64,000 nucleotides of DNA from Alicyclobacillus tolerans (GCF_021739485.1 NZ_JAJFNK010000001.1:1-64000), one strand, 5' to 3'. Positions 50,921 through 60,412 are shown, counted from the first letter of the stretch. Made by a program: numbers and translations. Notes: generated by a model from the sequence alone, not told the origin.

Positions 50921-51946
50921 GTGAGTATTTTCCCGTTCTTTGATCCCGATTGGTTAAAGGACACTGACGCGGTGTCTTCCAGTGAGCTATGGCGAGCCAG
51001 TGTGCTTCAAAGTGTCGAGGCATGGCTGTCCTCTTCTCAGGACCCCTCTTTGTGGATGTCCCAGTTTACGCAAATTCGCCGGAGGATTATTCAAATTGTG
51101 TGGGAACACGTGATTCCGTCAAGTGTAAGAGAACAAATGGAGTACGTCGTTTTGGGGTCCGGCAGCCGCGACGAAGATACTTTATACAGCGATTTGGACC
51201 ACGCCGTATTTCTGAACGACCATCTGGGTCCAGATGAGGTGGCCCCGTATTTGTCTCGATTGATTTCCCGCCTCAATTCATTCGGATTTCCGGTCTGCCA
51301 AGGTTTTGTAATGAGCACCAATACGAGATGGATTGGAACGGCGTTAGACTGGCACAACCGCATTGAAAGTTATTTCCAATATCCGGATTGGGAAAACTCT
51401 CGCTACCTGTTTATTCTGCTCGACGGAAAACCCCTTTCCGGCGAATCGCCCACTTGGTCTCGCGTATTTTCTCAGGTCTTTCACGGAATACGTAATTCCT
51501 CTTTTATATGCTGGGAAATGGCACACCTGGGTATCCATCGAACCGTAGCTATGAACGTATTTGGCCGCATCCGGACGGTATCCAGAGAATCGGGTGACGC
51601 GGTGAACGTCAAAGATGGATTGCTAAATCCAATTGTTCGAAGTCTGCGCCTAATCGCGGTGGCCGAAGGATGCCAAGAACCATCGACGCTGTTTCGCGTG
51701 AGCTGGCTGGAAAAAAAAGGCGTATTTTCTCATTCATGGGCGCAGCGTATTGAGTCCGCGTTACAGTTTGGATGGCGGCTGCGGCTGATTCAACAGATGG
51801 ATGACCTCAAAAATGGCCGGATCGGGTCGGAATTCATTCACCTAGCACAGTTGGAACCCGGACTCAAAGAGCAGTTAACGGTCCATCTCGACACAGCTAA
51901 ACAACTGGAACGATGGACACATCGCCGCTTTCCGAAACCGAGGTGA
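50921..51946 (+). CDS. DUF294-family (GlnD-like) putative nucleotidyltransferase
   Basis: About 341 residues. The nucleotidyltransferase motif GSGSRDEDTLYSDLDHAVF (Gly-Ser and Asp-x-Asp) lies near residue 83-101, and the C-terminal half is the DUF294 C-terminal helical domain. The same fold is used by the uridylyl-transferase domain of GlnD. Unlike most relatives it has no CBS or cyclic-nucleotide-binding domain; the first 60 residues are only a helical cap. GTG at 50921 is preferred (GGGG upstream); ATG 50906 is possible. It is followed by an exonuclease gene and preceded by a GlnR box. Confidence 0.85.
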   Translation: MSIFPFFDPDWLKDTDAVSSSELWRASVLQSVEAWLSSSQDPSLWMSQFTQIRRRIIQIVWEHVIPSSVREQMEYVVLGSGSRDEDTLYSDLDHAVFLNDHLGPDEVAPYLSRLISRLNSFGFPVCQGFVMSTNTRWIGTALDWHNRIESYFQYPDWENSRYLFILLDGKPLSGESPTWSRVFSQVFHGIRNSSFICWEMAHLGIHRTVAMNVFGRIRTVSRESGDAVNVKDGLLNPIVRSLRLIAVAEGCQEPSTLFRVSWLEKKGVFSHSWAQRIESALQFGWRLRLIQQMDDLKNGRIGSEFIHLAQLEPGLKEQLTVHLDTAKQLERWTHRRFPKPR

Positions 51947-52635
51947 TGGTTGTGCCATTGTGGAAACGACACCCCAAGGACCACGAGTTGTGGCAGCAGG
52001 TCGGTGCCGAAGCCGACGAACACTGGGCTGACCGTGTTTTAGACACCCCTCTGGAGGAAGCTGCGTATTTTGTGGTGGACCTCGAGACCAGCGGTTTTTC
52101 AGCAGCGACTGACAAGGTCTTGTCGCTGGCTGCGGGATGCGCCAGAGGGAGAGAACTCCCATGCGCCATCGATCAATACGACATTGTTTATCACCCGGAT
52201 ACCCGCGATGTTCCCGATTTCATATGGGAGTTGACCGGACTTACACCCCAAGACATCCAACGCGGCAAGGATTGGAAAGAAGTGCTGCGACAGGCGTTGT
52301 CCTTGGCGGCTAATCACGTCTGGATCGCGCATCACGCTCGACACGAAGTGTCATTCCTGCAGCGCCACGCTCGCTTGCTGTGGAAAACGCACATCCGTCC
52401 CATCGCAATCGACACAGCGGTCGTGGCTCAAGCCTTGGCGAGGCTTCCGAAAGTTCCAACCCTGGACTTTGTCTGTGCGTGGCTGGATGTGCCTGTCGTC
52501 AGCCGTCACAGTGCAAATGGTGACGTACTGATGACCGCGGAAGTGTGGAAGCGGCAAATCGCCCTGTGCCAGTCCATGGGACTTGAAACGGTAGGAGATG
52601 TCATTGAATTTTCAATTTCTTACGCAAGTGAATAA
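51913..52635 (+). CDS. DnaQ-like 3'-5' exonuclease
   Basis: About 240 residues with the DEDDh exonuclease motifs VVDLETSGFSAATDK (Asp, Glu), NHVWIAHHARHEVSFL and HSANGDVLMTAEVW (His, Asp). The ATG at 51913 overlaps the nucleotidyltransferase gene; a GTG at 51952 after GAGGTGATGGTT is a strong alternative start and would leave the exonuclease core intact. The DUF294 plus DnaQ-like pair is a known neighbour pair in other bacteria, so the two products probably work together. Confidence 0.85.
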   Translation: MDTSPLSETEVMVVPLWKRHPKDHELWQQVGAEADEHWADRVLDTPLEEAAYFVVDLETSGFSAATDKVLSLAAGCARGRELPCAIDQYDIVYHPDTRDVPDFIWELTGLTPQDIQRGKDWKEVLRQALSLAANHVWIAHHARHEVSFLQRHARLLWKTHIRPIAIDTAVVAQALARLPKVPTLDFVCAWLDVPVVSRHSANGDVLMTAEVWKRQIALCQSMGLETVGDVIEFSISYASE

Positions 52636-52671
52636 TTGCTCCTCGACTTTCGACTCCGTTCAACATCGAAA

Positions 52672-52719
52672 GGGAAAAAGAGCAGGGCTTTGCATCAGCG
52701 GCTTTTGCACGGCCCTGTT
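52672..52719 (-). terminator. Terminator of quinol oxidase operon
   Basis: On the minus strand CAGGGC ... GCCCTG is followed by TCTTTTT. It may also serve the convergent exonuclease gene. Confidence 0.7.
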
Positions 52720-52724
52720 TCTGC

Positions 52725-53045
52725 TTAGTACGCTTCCGTGTTGAACGACATGATCCAGATAGAACCCGCCACAATGGTCACCACCAACAACAGCCCCAAA
52801 GCGAGCAGCCAGATGTGCCAAGCTCTTTCGTCCGATTCGTTGACGTGCATAAAGAAGAACAACTGAATAAAGATCTGGACCACCGCCAGGCCTAACAAAC
52901 CGGTAATCATCTGCGTTCTTTGCAAAAAACCTTGCCGCACCAGCCATAGAGCAGCTGCAGTCAGAGCCATGGAGAGCACAAACCCAAAACTCGGTACACC
53001 GAGTCCATGCTCAGGATGAGCGCGGTTGCCGCGTGTCGAATTCAT
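52725..53045 (-). CDS. cyoD: Haem-copper quinol oxidase subunit IV
   Basis: A 106-residue protein with three membrane helices and the subunit IV core QIFIQLFFFMHVNESDERAWH. It is the last gene of the oxidase operon. The start lies directly after the stop of subunit III. Equivalent to QoxD in Bacillus. Confidence 0.9.
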   Translation of the reverse strand: MNSTRGNRAHPEHGLGVPSFGFVLSMALTAAALWLVRQGFLQRTQMITGLLGLAVVQIFIQLFFFMHVNESDERAWHIWLLALGLLLVVTIVAGSIWIMSFNTEAY

Positions 53046-53672
53046 TCAATACAGGCCTCCAATCAGGTAGACGACGGTAAACAAAAACACCCACACGACA
53101 TCTAGAAAATGCCAGTACAAGCTGGTGATAAACACCTTGCGCGAGGTCACTGGGGTAATGCCGCGCTGCAGGACCTGAATCAGGACACACGTCATCCACA
53201 CAATCCCAAAGGAGACGTGAGCACCGTGGGTCCCAACCAGCGTAAAAAACGCGGACAAAAAGGCGCTGCGCTGCAGGGTGGCCCCACTCGCTGCATCGGC
53301 GACGAACTCGCTAATCTCCAGCCCTAGAAAGGAGAGTCCCAGCGCCATCGTAACCACCATCCACGTGACTAGACCGCGGCGATTGTTCTGGCGCATGGAG
53401 TGTGTCGCGATCCCGGAGGTGAAACTGCTCGTCAAAAGGATCGCAGTTTCCATGGTGTACCCCTGCACATCAAACACCAGTGACGGCTTGGGACCCGTGC
53501 CTATGTGCTTGTACAAAATCGCGTACGTCGCGAACAGGCAGGAGAACAACAGCATGTCCGTCACCAAAAAGATCCAAAACCCAAAGATGCGCAGCGCTCC
53601 ATTTTCAGTCGAGTACTCTAAAGGCAGGTGCTCCACGGGCGAATGGCGCAGCACCTGTTCACTTGCTGCCAT
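53046..53672 (-). CDS. cyoC: Haem-copper quinol oxidase subunit III
   Basis: A 208-residue protein with five membrane helices, as in CyoC/QoxC (the cytochrome c oxidase type has seven). Characteristic are GFWIFLVTDMLLFSCLFATY and GTHGAHVSFGIVW, the latter being the family's conserved Gly-x-His-x-x-His stretch. It starts two bases after subunit I, so the genes are translationally linked. Confidence 0.94.
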   Translation of the reverse strand: MAASEQVLRHSPVEHLPLEYSTENGALRIFGFWIFLVTDMLLFSCLFATYAILYKHIGTGPKPSLVFDVQGYTMETAILLTSSFTSGIATHSMRQNNRRGLVTWMVVTMALGLSFLGLEISEFVADAASGATLQRSAFLSAFFTLVGTHGAHVSFGIVWMTCVLIQVLQRGITPVTSRKVFITSLYWHFLDVVWVFLFTVVYLIGGLY

Positions 53673-53674
53673 GG

Positions 53675-55669
53675 TTACGCCTCCCTTGCACCTTGTATCT
53701 GACGGATTTCTTCTACCGGGATGTTGTACTCGGTGTCGTAGTCAAAAGACCTTGAAACCAGCACAACGACAACACCTATGAAGCCGGCCGCGACCAACGC
53801 GTACCATTCGAACACCAATCCGAAGCCTGCGATGAAAAAGCTCAGTGAGAACAGAAACGGCTGCCCGGAATCTTTAGGCATGTGTATCGGCTGCAACGGT
53901 TCGTGGGAGTGGATTCCGACGATGCCTTCAGGTCCCGAATCTTGTGTTCCGGCACGCCTTTGTTTTGCCACCCACCAAGCATCCCGGGCGTCCACCGTTG
54001 GAATGCGCGCGAAGTTGTAGTGTGGAGCGGGCGAAGGGAGGGACCACTCCAGGGTCCGCGCATTCCAAATGTCGCCGGTATCGTCCCGTTCCCCATGCAA
54101 GGCGCTGTAGACGATATCGATGACAATCAATGTAAATCCGATGGCCATCGCGTACGACCCCATGGTGGAAACGAAATTCCACGGAGTCCACCCCAACCCT
54201 GCAGGATAGGTGTACGTGCGACGGGTCATACCCATCAGTCCGACGACGTACAGGGGCATAAACGTCACGTAAAAACCCGTGTTGAACCACCAAAATGCGT
54301 GTTTCGCGATCCGTTCGTTCAATCGGTGGCCAAACATCTTGGGCCACCAGTAGTACATGCCGGCCAGCATTCCGTAAACGGTGCCGCCGATGAGAACCTG
54401 GTGAAAGTGGGCAATGAGGAAAAAGCTGTTGTGGTACTGGTAGTCTGCAGGAGCGATGGACAAAAGCACTCCCGTGGCGCCCCCGATGGCAAAGTTCGGG
54501 ATGAAGCCCAAGGTCCAACGCATGGGTGCCGTGATCCGGACTCTGCCTTTGTACATGGTAAACAGCCAGTTAAATACTTTGACGCCGGTCGGAATCGCAA
54601 TGATCATCGTGGCGATGGCAAAAAAGCTGTTGACGCCTGGCCCTGCACCCATCGTGAAAAAGTGGTGAGCCCAGACGAAGTAACTAATGACGGTGATAAC
54701 CATGATGGAGGCCACCATGGACGAGTAACCGAAAACGCGTTTGCGTGAAAATGTGGCGACCACTTCGGAAAAGACGCCAAACGCGGGGAGTACGACAATG
54801 TATACTTCGGGATGGCCCCAGATCCAAAACAAATTGACGTACATCATCGGCATGCCGCCGGCAAGCATCGTGAAAAAGTGCGATCCGGCAAGCCTGTCCA
54901 TCAGCAGTAAGGCTAATGCGGCCGTGAGGGCAGGAAACGCCACCACAATCAAGATACAGGCACCGAGCACACTCCAGGTAAACAGCGGCATCCGCATCAA
55001 GGTCATACCCGGTGCCCTCATCTTCAGGATTGTGACGATGAAGTTGATTCCTGTGGCCATCGTCCCAATTCCGGTTATCTGCAGCGCCAGCAAGTAATAA
55101 TTCTCCCCAGGACCCAAGTCGAATTCCGGCCCGGCCAGCGGCGGGTAGCTGGTCCATCCGGCGTCTGGGGAACCGCCAATGACAAAGGAGATGTTAAAAA
55201 GCATGGCGGCAAAGAAAAACAGCCAAAAACTGATGGCGTTGAGGTACGGGAAGGCGACGTCGCGCGCCCCAATCTGCAATGGCACCACCACGTTAAACAG
55301 TGCAAAGATGAACGGCATCGCCATAAACAAAATCATGAGTGTGCCGTGAGTGGTAAAAATTTCGTTGTAGTGCTGTGCACCTAGAAAATGCATATTAGGA
55401 AGCATCAACTGCGTGCGCATCAAAATCGCATCGATTCCTCCCCGAAAGAGCATCAACAGGGCGCTGATGAGATACATGATGCCAATTTTTTTGTGGTCAA
55501 CGGTGGTTAACCACTCTCGCCAGAGCCACCTCCACTTTTTAAAGTATGTAAGGACAAACGCGATCGCGGCAATCACGAGCACGATGGAAACGTCCGCACC
55601 GTAAATCATCGGTTCACCCTGGACAAAGAAGTGGGCAGCAAAGTTTCGTATCGCTTCCGGCATGTTCAC
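53675..55669 (-). CDS. cyoB: Haem-copper quinol oxidase subunit I
   Basis: A 664-residue catalytic subunit that reduces O2 to water and pumps protons. The quinol site residues are in RGGIDAILMRTQ (Arg and Asp) and the low-spin haem His in FTTHGTLMILFMAMP. Copper and high-spin haem ligands lie in WIWGHPEVYIVVLP and AHHFFTMG and HFHQVLIGG. Length and the extra N-terminal helix match CyoB/QoxB. The set of subunits shows a quinol rather than cytochrome c oxidase. Confidence 0.96.
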   Translation of the reverse strand: MNMPEAIRNFAAHFFVQGEPMIYGADVSIVLVIAAIAFVLTYFKKWRWLWREWLTTVDHKKIGIMYLISALLMLFRGGIDAILMRTQLMLPNMHFLGAQHYNEIFTTHGTLMILFMAMPFIFALFNVVVPLQIGARDVAFPYLNAISFWLFFFAAMLFNISFVIGGSPDAGWTSYPPLAGPEFDLGPGENYYLLALQITGIGTMATGINFIVTILKMRAPGMTLMRMPLFTWSVLGACILIVVAFPALTAALALLLMDRLAGSHFFTMLAGGMPMMYVNLFWIWGHPEVYIVVLPAFGVFSEVVATFSRKRVFGYSSMVASIMVITVISYFVWAHHFFTMGAGPGVNSFFAIATMIIAIPTGVKVFNWLFTMYKGRVRITAPMRWTLGFIPNFAIGGATGVLLSIAPADYQYHNSFFLIAHFHQVLIGGTVYGMLAGMYYWWPKMFGHRLNERIAKHAFWWFNTGFYVTFMPLYVVGLMGMTRRTYTYPAGLGWTPWNFVSTMGSYAMAIGFTLIVIDIVYSALHGERDDTGDIWNARTLEWSLPSPAPHYNFARIPTVDARDAWWVAKQRRAGTQDSGPEGIVGIHSHEPLQPIHMPKDSGQPFLFSLSFFIAGFGLVFEWYALVAAGFIGVVVVLVSRSFDYDTEYNIPVEEIRQIQGAREA

Positions 55670-55682
55670 ACCTCGTTTCGTC

Positions 55683-56621
55683 TTAGTCGGTACCCGCCAT
55701 GTTGCCGTGTTTCATGTCGTTCATGTGGTGTTTCATATACATGCCGCCTGACCTTTGGACGGTCTGTTCAAAGCTTCCCGGCGGATACGACGAGTAGGAC
55801 TTTTCGCCCATGACACTGTTGCGCGTGAGTTCGTGGTAACCGGAACTGCTCAGAGCTGGTGCTGTGGACTTAACCTGCTGGACCCACTGTTGAAATCCAA
55901 GACGGGATTTGGCGTCGACGTGAAACTTCATCTGAGCGAACTCGCGTCCCGAGAAGTTTGCTCCGCTGCCGAAATACACCCCAGGCCGATCGGCTTGCAG
56001 CCACAAGCTCATGGCCATGCCTGGCATGGCGTACTCTTGGCCGCCTAATTGAGGGACCCAAAACGAATTCATGGGAGCGTTGCTCGTTAAAACGAACCGA
56101 ACGGGTTGGTTTGCGGGAATGGCGCAGTAGTTGACTGTGGCAATCCCCTGCTCTGGGTACTGAAACAGCCACTTCCAATTCAATGAGGTGACGTGAACGG
56201 TCAAGACCTTTGCGGAGGAGTTTGCCGGAGGACGGACTAACCGATACGTGTCGCGCACCGTCAGTGTTCCAAGGATCGCGATAATGACCATCGGGATTCC
56301 CCACCAAATGGCTTCCAGTGTCCGGCTTTCGGACCAGTCCGGTACGTAGTCCGCGGAGTTTTCGGGTATATCGCGATAGCGCCAAATCATGTAAAACAAC
56401 AGGGCAATGACGGGGATGACGACAACTAAAACCAGTACAATGGAAACCAAAATGAGCCGGTGTTCGACCTGGGCGACCGGTCCCGCGGGACGAAGCACCA
56501 AAAGGTGTTCGCCGCAGCCGGTCAACAAAAAAGGGATCGCGACAAGAGAAATTTTCCCCATGGCAACCCCTGTTCCAGTGTTCGCCGAGCCTGTTTGTTT
56601 GGCTCTGTAAATTTTGCTCAT
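55683..56621 (-). CDS. cyoA: Haem-copper quinol oxidase subunit II (lipoprotein)
   Basis: About 312 residues. A lipobox FLLTGC follows the first hydrophobic stretch, then two membrane helices and the outer cupredoxin domain (VTSLNWKWLFQYPEQGIATVN). The CuA ligands (Cys-x3-Cys and His) of cytochrome c oxidases are missing, as expected for a quinol oxidase. The C-terminus ends in a Met/His-rich tail (MYMKHHMNDMKHGNMAGTD), unusual for this family. The ATG at 56621 has GGAAAG upstream; the frame extends earlier but without a binding site. Confidence 0.93.
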   Translation of the reverse strand: MSKIYRAKQTGSANTGTGVAMGKISLVAIPFLLTGCGEHLLVLRPAGPVAQVEHRLILVSIVLVLVVVIPVIALLFYMIWRYRDIPENSADYVPDWSESRTLEAIWWGIPMVIIAILGTLTVRDTYRLVRPPANSSAKVLTVHVTSLNWKWLFQYPEQGIATVNYCAIPANQPVRFVLTSNAPMNSFWVPQLGGQEYAMPGMAMSLWLQADRPGVYFGSGANFSGREFAQMKFHVDAKSRLGFQQWVQQVKSTAPALSSSGYHELTRNSVMGEKSYSSYPPGSFEQTVQRSGGMYMKHHMNDMKHGNMAGTD

Positions 56622-56944
56622 GACCACTTTCCAGAGACGGTTCACCTCATGTTCCACATCCTCTCCCACTGGATGGCGCCATGTCACTCGGCGCCAAGGA
56701 TTGCAGCCGTAGTACCTCACCAATGTTGAAGGGAACGGCTGCAGTGAGTTTGACAGTGGATAGGATGTTCAAAAGGTGAAATGAGACGCTCATCCAAACC
56801 TCTCAAAGTTTGTAGTCCAATAGGACCAATTTTTTTGAACCGTGGCGACGTCTAGTGGGGAAATGATGGATGAGCAAGCATGAACATGCGCTGTCTGAGT
56901 CTGATGTCGGCGGATTGTTTACTAGGACTTCATGTATCAGAAGA

Positions 56945-58162
56945 TCAGACTCTTTGAGCAGACGCCGAATCTACTTCTTTGTACATTGCGGTCTCAAATG
57001 CTGTCAATAAATTCAGCACCTGTTCGTCTGCGAACGGAAGGATTTGGGTCAGTAAAACACCCGTCAGCCGTTTGACGGGGTCGATCCAATAGTAGGTGTT
57101 GGCAAGTCCAGCCCAGGCTAAGCTGCCCGCACTTCTTCCGGTCGGAGCGTCTTCCGTCGTGATCATATAGCCCAATCCCCACTTTTTGACCATTCCCGGG
57201 AAAAACTCCGCGTCATTTGTAACGGCCGGAATCGCAGTCTTCATGGGACGAACGTTTAAATCGCCGATATGACTGCGTCCCATTTCCACTGTCGTCTCCG
57301 GTTGTAAAATTCGAACTCCATTCAACTCGCCGTTCCCTAGCAATGCACGCAAGAAAGTGAGATAGTCCTTGCCTGTGGAGTACAACCCACCGCCGCCCAT
57401 GAAGAATTCGGGCTGTTGAGGAACTTCAAAGTCGATGCGGGTCAGCGATCCGTCTAAATTGCGCGAGTGCATTCCAGCCAATCGGGAACGCGCTTCGGGC
57501 GCAATGATAAAACCGGTGTCTTGCATTCCAAGCGGGATAAAGATGTGTTCTTTCATATAATCGTTGAGTGACTGACCACTGGCCGCTTCCACCGCCTGCC
57601 CGACCCAATCGATGTTAATGCCATATTCCCATCGCTCGCCTGGGTCAAACACCAGCGGCGTTCGAAGGGTGCTTTTCTTACATTCAATAATGCCTGGGAT
57701 CCCGTTTTGCTCCATGAACCGAACCATGTCGGAGTTCCACATGTCGTACGTAAACCCTGCGGTATGGGTGAGCAAGCGACGCAAAGTAATGGGAGATTTC
57801 GGAGCACGCAGTCGAGGAGTACCATCCTCTGTGAACCCTTCTAAAACCTGGGCTTCGGCTAAATTGGGAAGAACGTTTTGTAAAGGGGCGTCCAATTCAA
57901 GTTTCCCTTGTTCCACAAGCTGCATCGCTGCCACGGAAGTCACAGCCTTGCTCATAGAGGCAATCCAAAACAAAATATCACATAATTTTAGTTGGAACGC
58001 GATCGTAAATATTAAAGTCAGCGTGTCAAGGCGAATGGCGAGCTTACGCAATCGCGACGGTGTTAAACGTTGTGCGGTGCACAGAATGACCGCGACACGT
58101 ATCGAACAGTCTTTGAAAATTTCAAAAAACAAAAAGGGTTTGACCGTTTCCATGGATAACAA
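56945..58162 (-). CDS. Beta-lactamase-family serine hydrolase, N-terminus probably damaged
   Basis: Residues from about 67 on are a normal class-C beta-lactamase-like esterase: FWIASMSKAVTSVAAM (Ser-x-x-Lys), YGINIDW (Tyr-x-Asn type) and a late GRSAGSLAWAGLANTYYW. Before FWIASMSK the family normally has about 60 residues with a Gly-rich strand, but here the upstream reading gives an atypical, partly AT-rich sequence without a ribosome binding site. A frameshift or truncation near 57970-58080 is likely. Genes on both sides are intact. Without repair it may be a pseudogene. Confidence 0.6.
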   Translation of the reverse strand: MLSMETVKPFLFFEIFKDCSIRVAVILCTAQRLTPSRLRKLAIRLDTLTLIFTIAFQLKLCDILFWIASMSKAVTSVAAMQLVEQGKLELDAPLQNVLPNLAEAQVLEGFTEDGTPRLRAPKSPITLRRLLTHTAGFTYDMWNSDMVRFMEQNGIPGIIECKKSTLRTPLVFDPGERWEYGINIDWVGQAVEAASGQSLNDYMKEHIFIPLGMQDTGFIIAPEARSRLAGMHSRNLDGSLTRIDFEVPQQPEFFMGGGGLYSTGKDYLTFLRALLGNGELNGVRILQPETTVEMGRSHIGDLNVRPMKTAIPAVTNDAEFFPGMVKKWGLGYMITTEDAPTGRSAGSLAWAGLANTYYWIDPVKRLTGVLLTQILPFADEQVLNLLTAFETAMYKEVDSASAQRV

Positions 58163-58259
58163 GACTATGGAACAAATCTATCGAAAAGCCTAAGCATGGA
58201 ACATCAAGAACCAGGCAACGGTTGAATGAATCATCGATACTCGCGTGGAGGCTAAGATC

Positions 58260-59435
58260 ATGTCAGTGGATGCAGTGTCATTTTTAAAGCAAGTCCTTAA
58301 AATTCGCTCCATCAATCCTCCAGGAAACGAACTTCCTGTCGCACGACGGCTGAAGGACCTACTCGATGAGCACGGTTTGGAAAACACACTGATCGAATTT
58401 GACGAAAACCGGGCCAACTTGGTCGCTTGGCTGCGGGGGGAGTCCATCGACCCAAACCGCCGAGTTCTGGCTTTATCAGGACACATGGATGTGGTGCCGC
58501 CCGGGCAAGTGGAGTGGAACTATCCACCCTTTGATGCGGTGGAACAAGACGGCAAGATTTACGGTCGGGGTTCCAGCGACATGAAGGGGGGACTCGTGGG
58601 TCTCGTTTTCGCTATGATCGCGTTGAAAAAATCTGGGGTTCGGTTGCGCGGCGATGTGAAGCTTCTGGCGAGTGCCGGTGAAGAAATGGGCGCTGTGGGA
58701 GCCAAGCTTTTGGCGGAAACGGGTCACATGGACGATGTGGACGCTCTCATCATTGCAGAACCTAGCAACGACAACGTGGTGATCGCGCACAAAGGAGCGC
58801 TGTGGGTGGAAATCACCTGCTACGGCCAGACGGCGCATGGGTCAACTCCCAAACTCGGCATTAATGCAATTGAGCACATGAATCGCGTTATTACGGCGAT
58901 ATTGAACGACTTTCATATGGAGTATTCTCCAGACGACCTGTTAGGAGAACCGACCTGTAACATCGCCGTGATCGAAGGCGGCGTAAAGACCAATGTGGTG
59001 CCGGACAAGTGCCGTGTGGAGTTGGATATTCGCACCGTGCCTTCGCAAAAACACGAAGACGTACTGCGGTCGTTGGAAAAGTTGATTGAAGGAGTCAAGG
59101 CGGACTGCCCGGAACTCAAAGCGGAACTGAGGGTGTTTAACGACTTGCCTCCAATCGCCACTGCTGCGGACCACCCGTTTGTTCGCACCGTTCAGGACTC
59201 TACGGCACAGGTTTACAGTCAAGCAAAGCCCATCAAAGGGATGAGCGGGTACACGGATGGCGCAGTTTTGGCTCCGGTTGAACGGGGAGTTCCTGCCGTG
59301 ATTATTGGGGGCGGCCGAATTGAACTCGCCCATCAACCCAATGAGTACATCGATACAGACAAGTTTCTGCAGGCCATCGACTTGTATAAAACCATCATTG
59401 TGAATTACCTTGGCACTGAGACGCAAGAGTCTTAA
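58260..59435 (+). CDS. M20-family metallopeptidase (ArgE/DapE/ACY1 type)
   Basis: A 391-residue zinc deacylase. Metal ligands are in LSGHMDVVPPG (His, Asp), GRGSSDMKGG (Asp), ASAGEEMGA (tandem Glu) and IIAEPSND. The later dimerisation domain and KTNVVPDKCRVELDIRT are typical. The ATG at 58260 follows GTGGAGG. Substrates in the family are N-acyl amino acids, succinyl-diaminopimelate or dipeptides. It is followed by the dehydrogenase gene 78 bases on. Confidence 0.88.
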   Translation: MSVDAVSFLKQVLKIRSINPPGNELPVARRLKDLLDEHGLENTLIEFDENRANLVAWLRGESIDPNRRVLALSGHMDVVPPGQVEWNYPPFDAVEQDGKIYGRGSSDMKGGLVGLVFAMIALKKSGVRLRGDVKLLASAGEEMGAVGAKLLAETGHMDDVDALIIAEPSNDNVVIAHKGALWVEITCYGQTAHGSTPKLGINAIEHMNRVITAILNDFHMEYSPDDLLGEPTCNIAVIEGGVKTNVVPDKCRVELDIRTVPSQKHEDVLRSLEKLIEGVKADCPELKAELRVFNDLPPIATAADHPFVRTVQDSTAQVYSQAKPIKGMSGYTDGAVLAPVERGVPAVIIGGGRIELAHQPNEYIDTDKFLQAIDLYKTIIVNYLGTETQES

Positions 59436-59512
59436 CTAGGCTTGTTATGGCTTTAGTAGCTGGTGATTTCTCGACGATGTCACAAGACTCACTTTTTTGA
59501 AGAGGTGGTTAG

Positions 59513-60412
59513 ATGAACCGCATTGGTTTTATTGGACTGGGTACGATGGGCATGCCCATGGCAGGGAACCTTCTAAAAGCTGGATACGATGTGACGGTGT
59601 ACAACCGCACGCGGGAAAAATCGGCCCAACTTGCCGAACAAGGAGCTCAGGTCGCAGAGACACCGGCCGAGGCAGTCAGGAACAGCGACGTCGTATGGAC
59701 CATGTTGACCGCTGATGCTGCCGTTCATGAAGTGATTTTTGGAGACAATGGGGTCGCAACTGCAGCGCGGCGTGGGCTCATTGTGATTGACTCCAGCACC
59801 GTTTCTCCGACAACTAGTAAAGATTTGGCGGAACGGCTTGAGGAACTCGGGGTCGATTTTCTAGACGCGCCCGTGGCCGGAAGTAAACCGCAAGCCACTG
59901 CCGGTGTACTCACCTTTATGGTCGGAGGGCCCAAGGCGACGTTTGATGCGTGTCAACCGTTGTTTTCGGTGATGGGTAAAAATGCGTATTACATGGGAGA
60001 AAACGGGGCCGGTTCCTATACGAAACTCGCCAACAACACCATGGGGGCCATCAATCTCCTCGCCATGACTGAAAGTTTGATGATGGCTGTAAAATCGGGC
60101 ATTGATCCGGAATTGTTTTTACAAGTCGTAGCCGGCGGAGGCGCGCGCAGCGGGATGGCTGAAAATCGGGGTCCCAAAGTTTTGCGGCGGGATTTTCAAG
60201 CGAATTTCGCATCGAGACTCATGCTTAAAGACCTCGGGCTTGCGCAGCGTCTCGCAGCCGACTTAAACATGCCCGTCCCTGTTTTGTCGGTTGTAAAAGA
60301 AATGTTGCAGACGACCGTGAGTCAGGGATACGGTGATGAAGACGCGTGTGCGGTTGTCAAGTGTTATGAGGGGTGGCTCAAAGTCACGGCGCAAGGGCAC
60401 AGCCAGACCTGA
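59513..60412 (+). CDS. 3-hydroxyisobutyrate dehydrogenase-family protein
   Basis: A 299-residue beta-hydroxyacid dehydrogenase. The Rossmann motif IGFIGLGTMGMPMAGNL opens the protein, VDFLDAPVAGSKPQATAG is the substrate loop, and the catalytic Lys lies in YTKLANNTMGAINL. Members act on 3-hydroxyisobutyrate, tartronate semialdehyde or gamma-hydroxybutyrate, using NAD or NADP. GAGGTGG precedes the ATG. A single-gene or two-gene unit ended by a hairpin. Confidence 0.9.
   Translation: MNRIGFIGLGTMGMPMAGNLLKAGYDVTVYNRTREKSAQLAEQGAQVAETPAEAVRNSDVVWTMLTADAAVHEVIFGDNGVATAARRGLIVIDSSTVSPTTSKDLAERLEELGVDFLDAPVAGSKPQATAGVLTFMVGGPKATFDACQPLFSVMGKNAYYMGENGAGSYTKLANNTMGAINLLAMTESLMMAVKSGIDPELFLQVVAGGGARSGMAENRGPKVLRRDFQANFASRLMLKDLGLAQRLAADLNMPVPVLSVVKEMLQTTVSQGYGDEDACAVVKCYEGWLKVTAQGHSQT

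Noticed and set aside
57612-58193. A 193-codon plus-strand frame opposite the serine hydrolase
   Set aside because: It is antisense to a recognisable hydrolase, lacks a binding site and has no domain.
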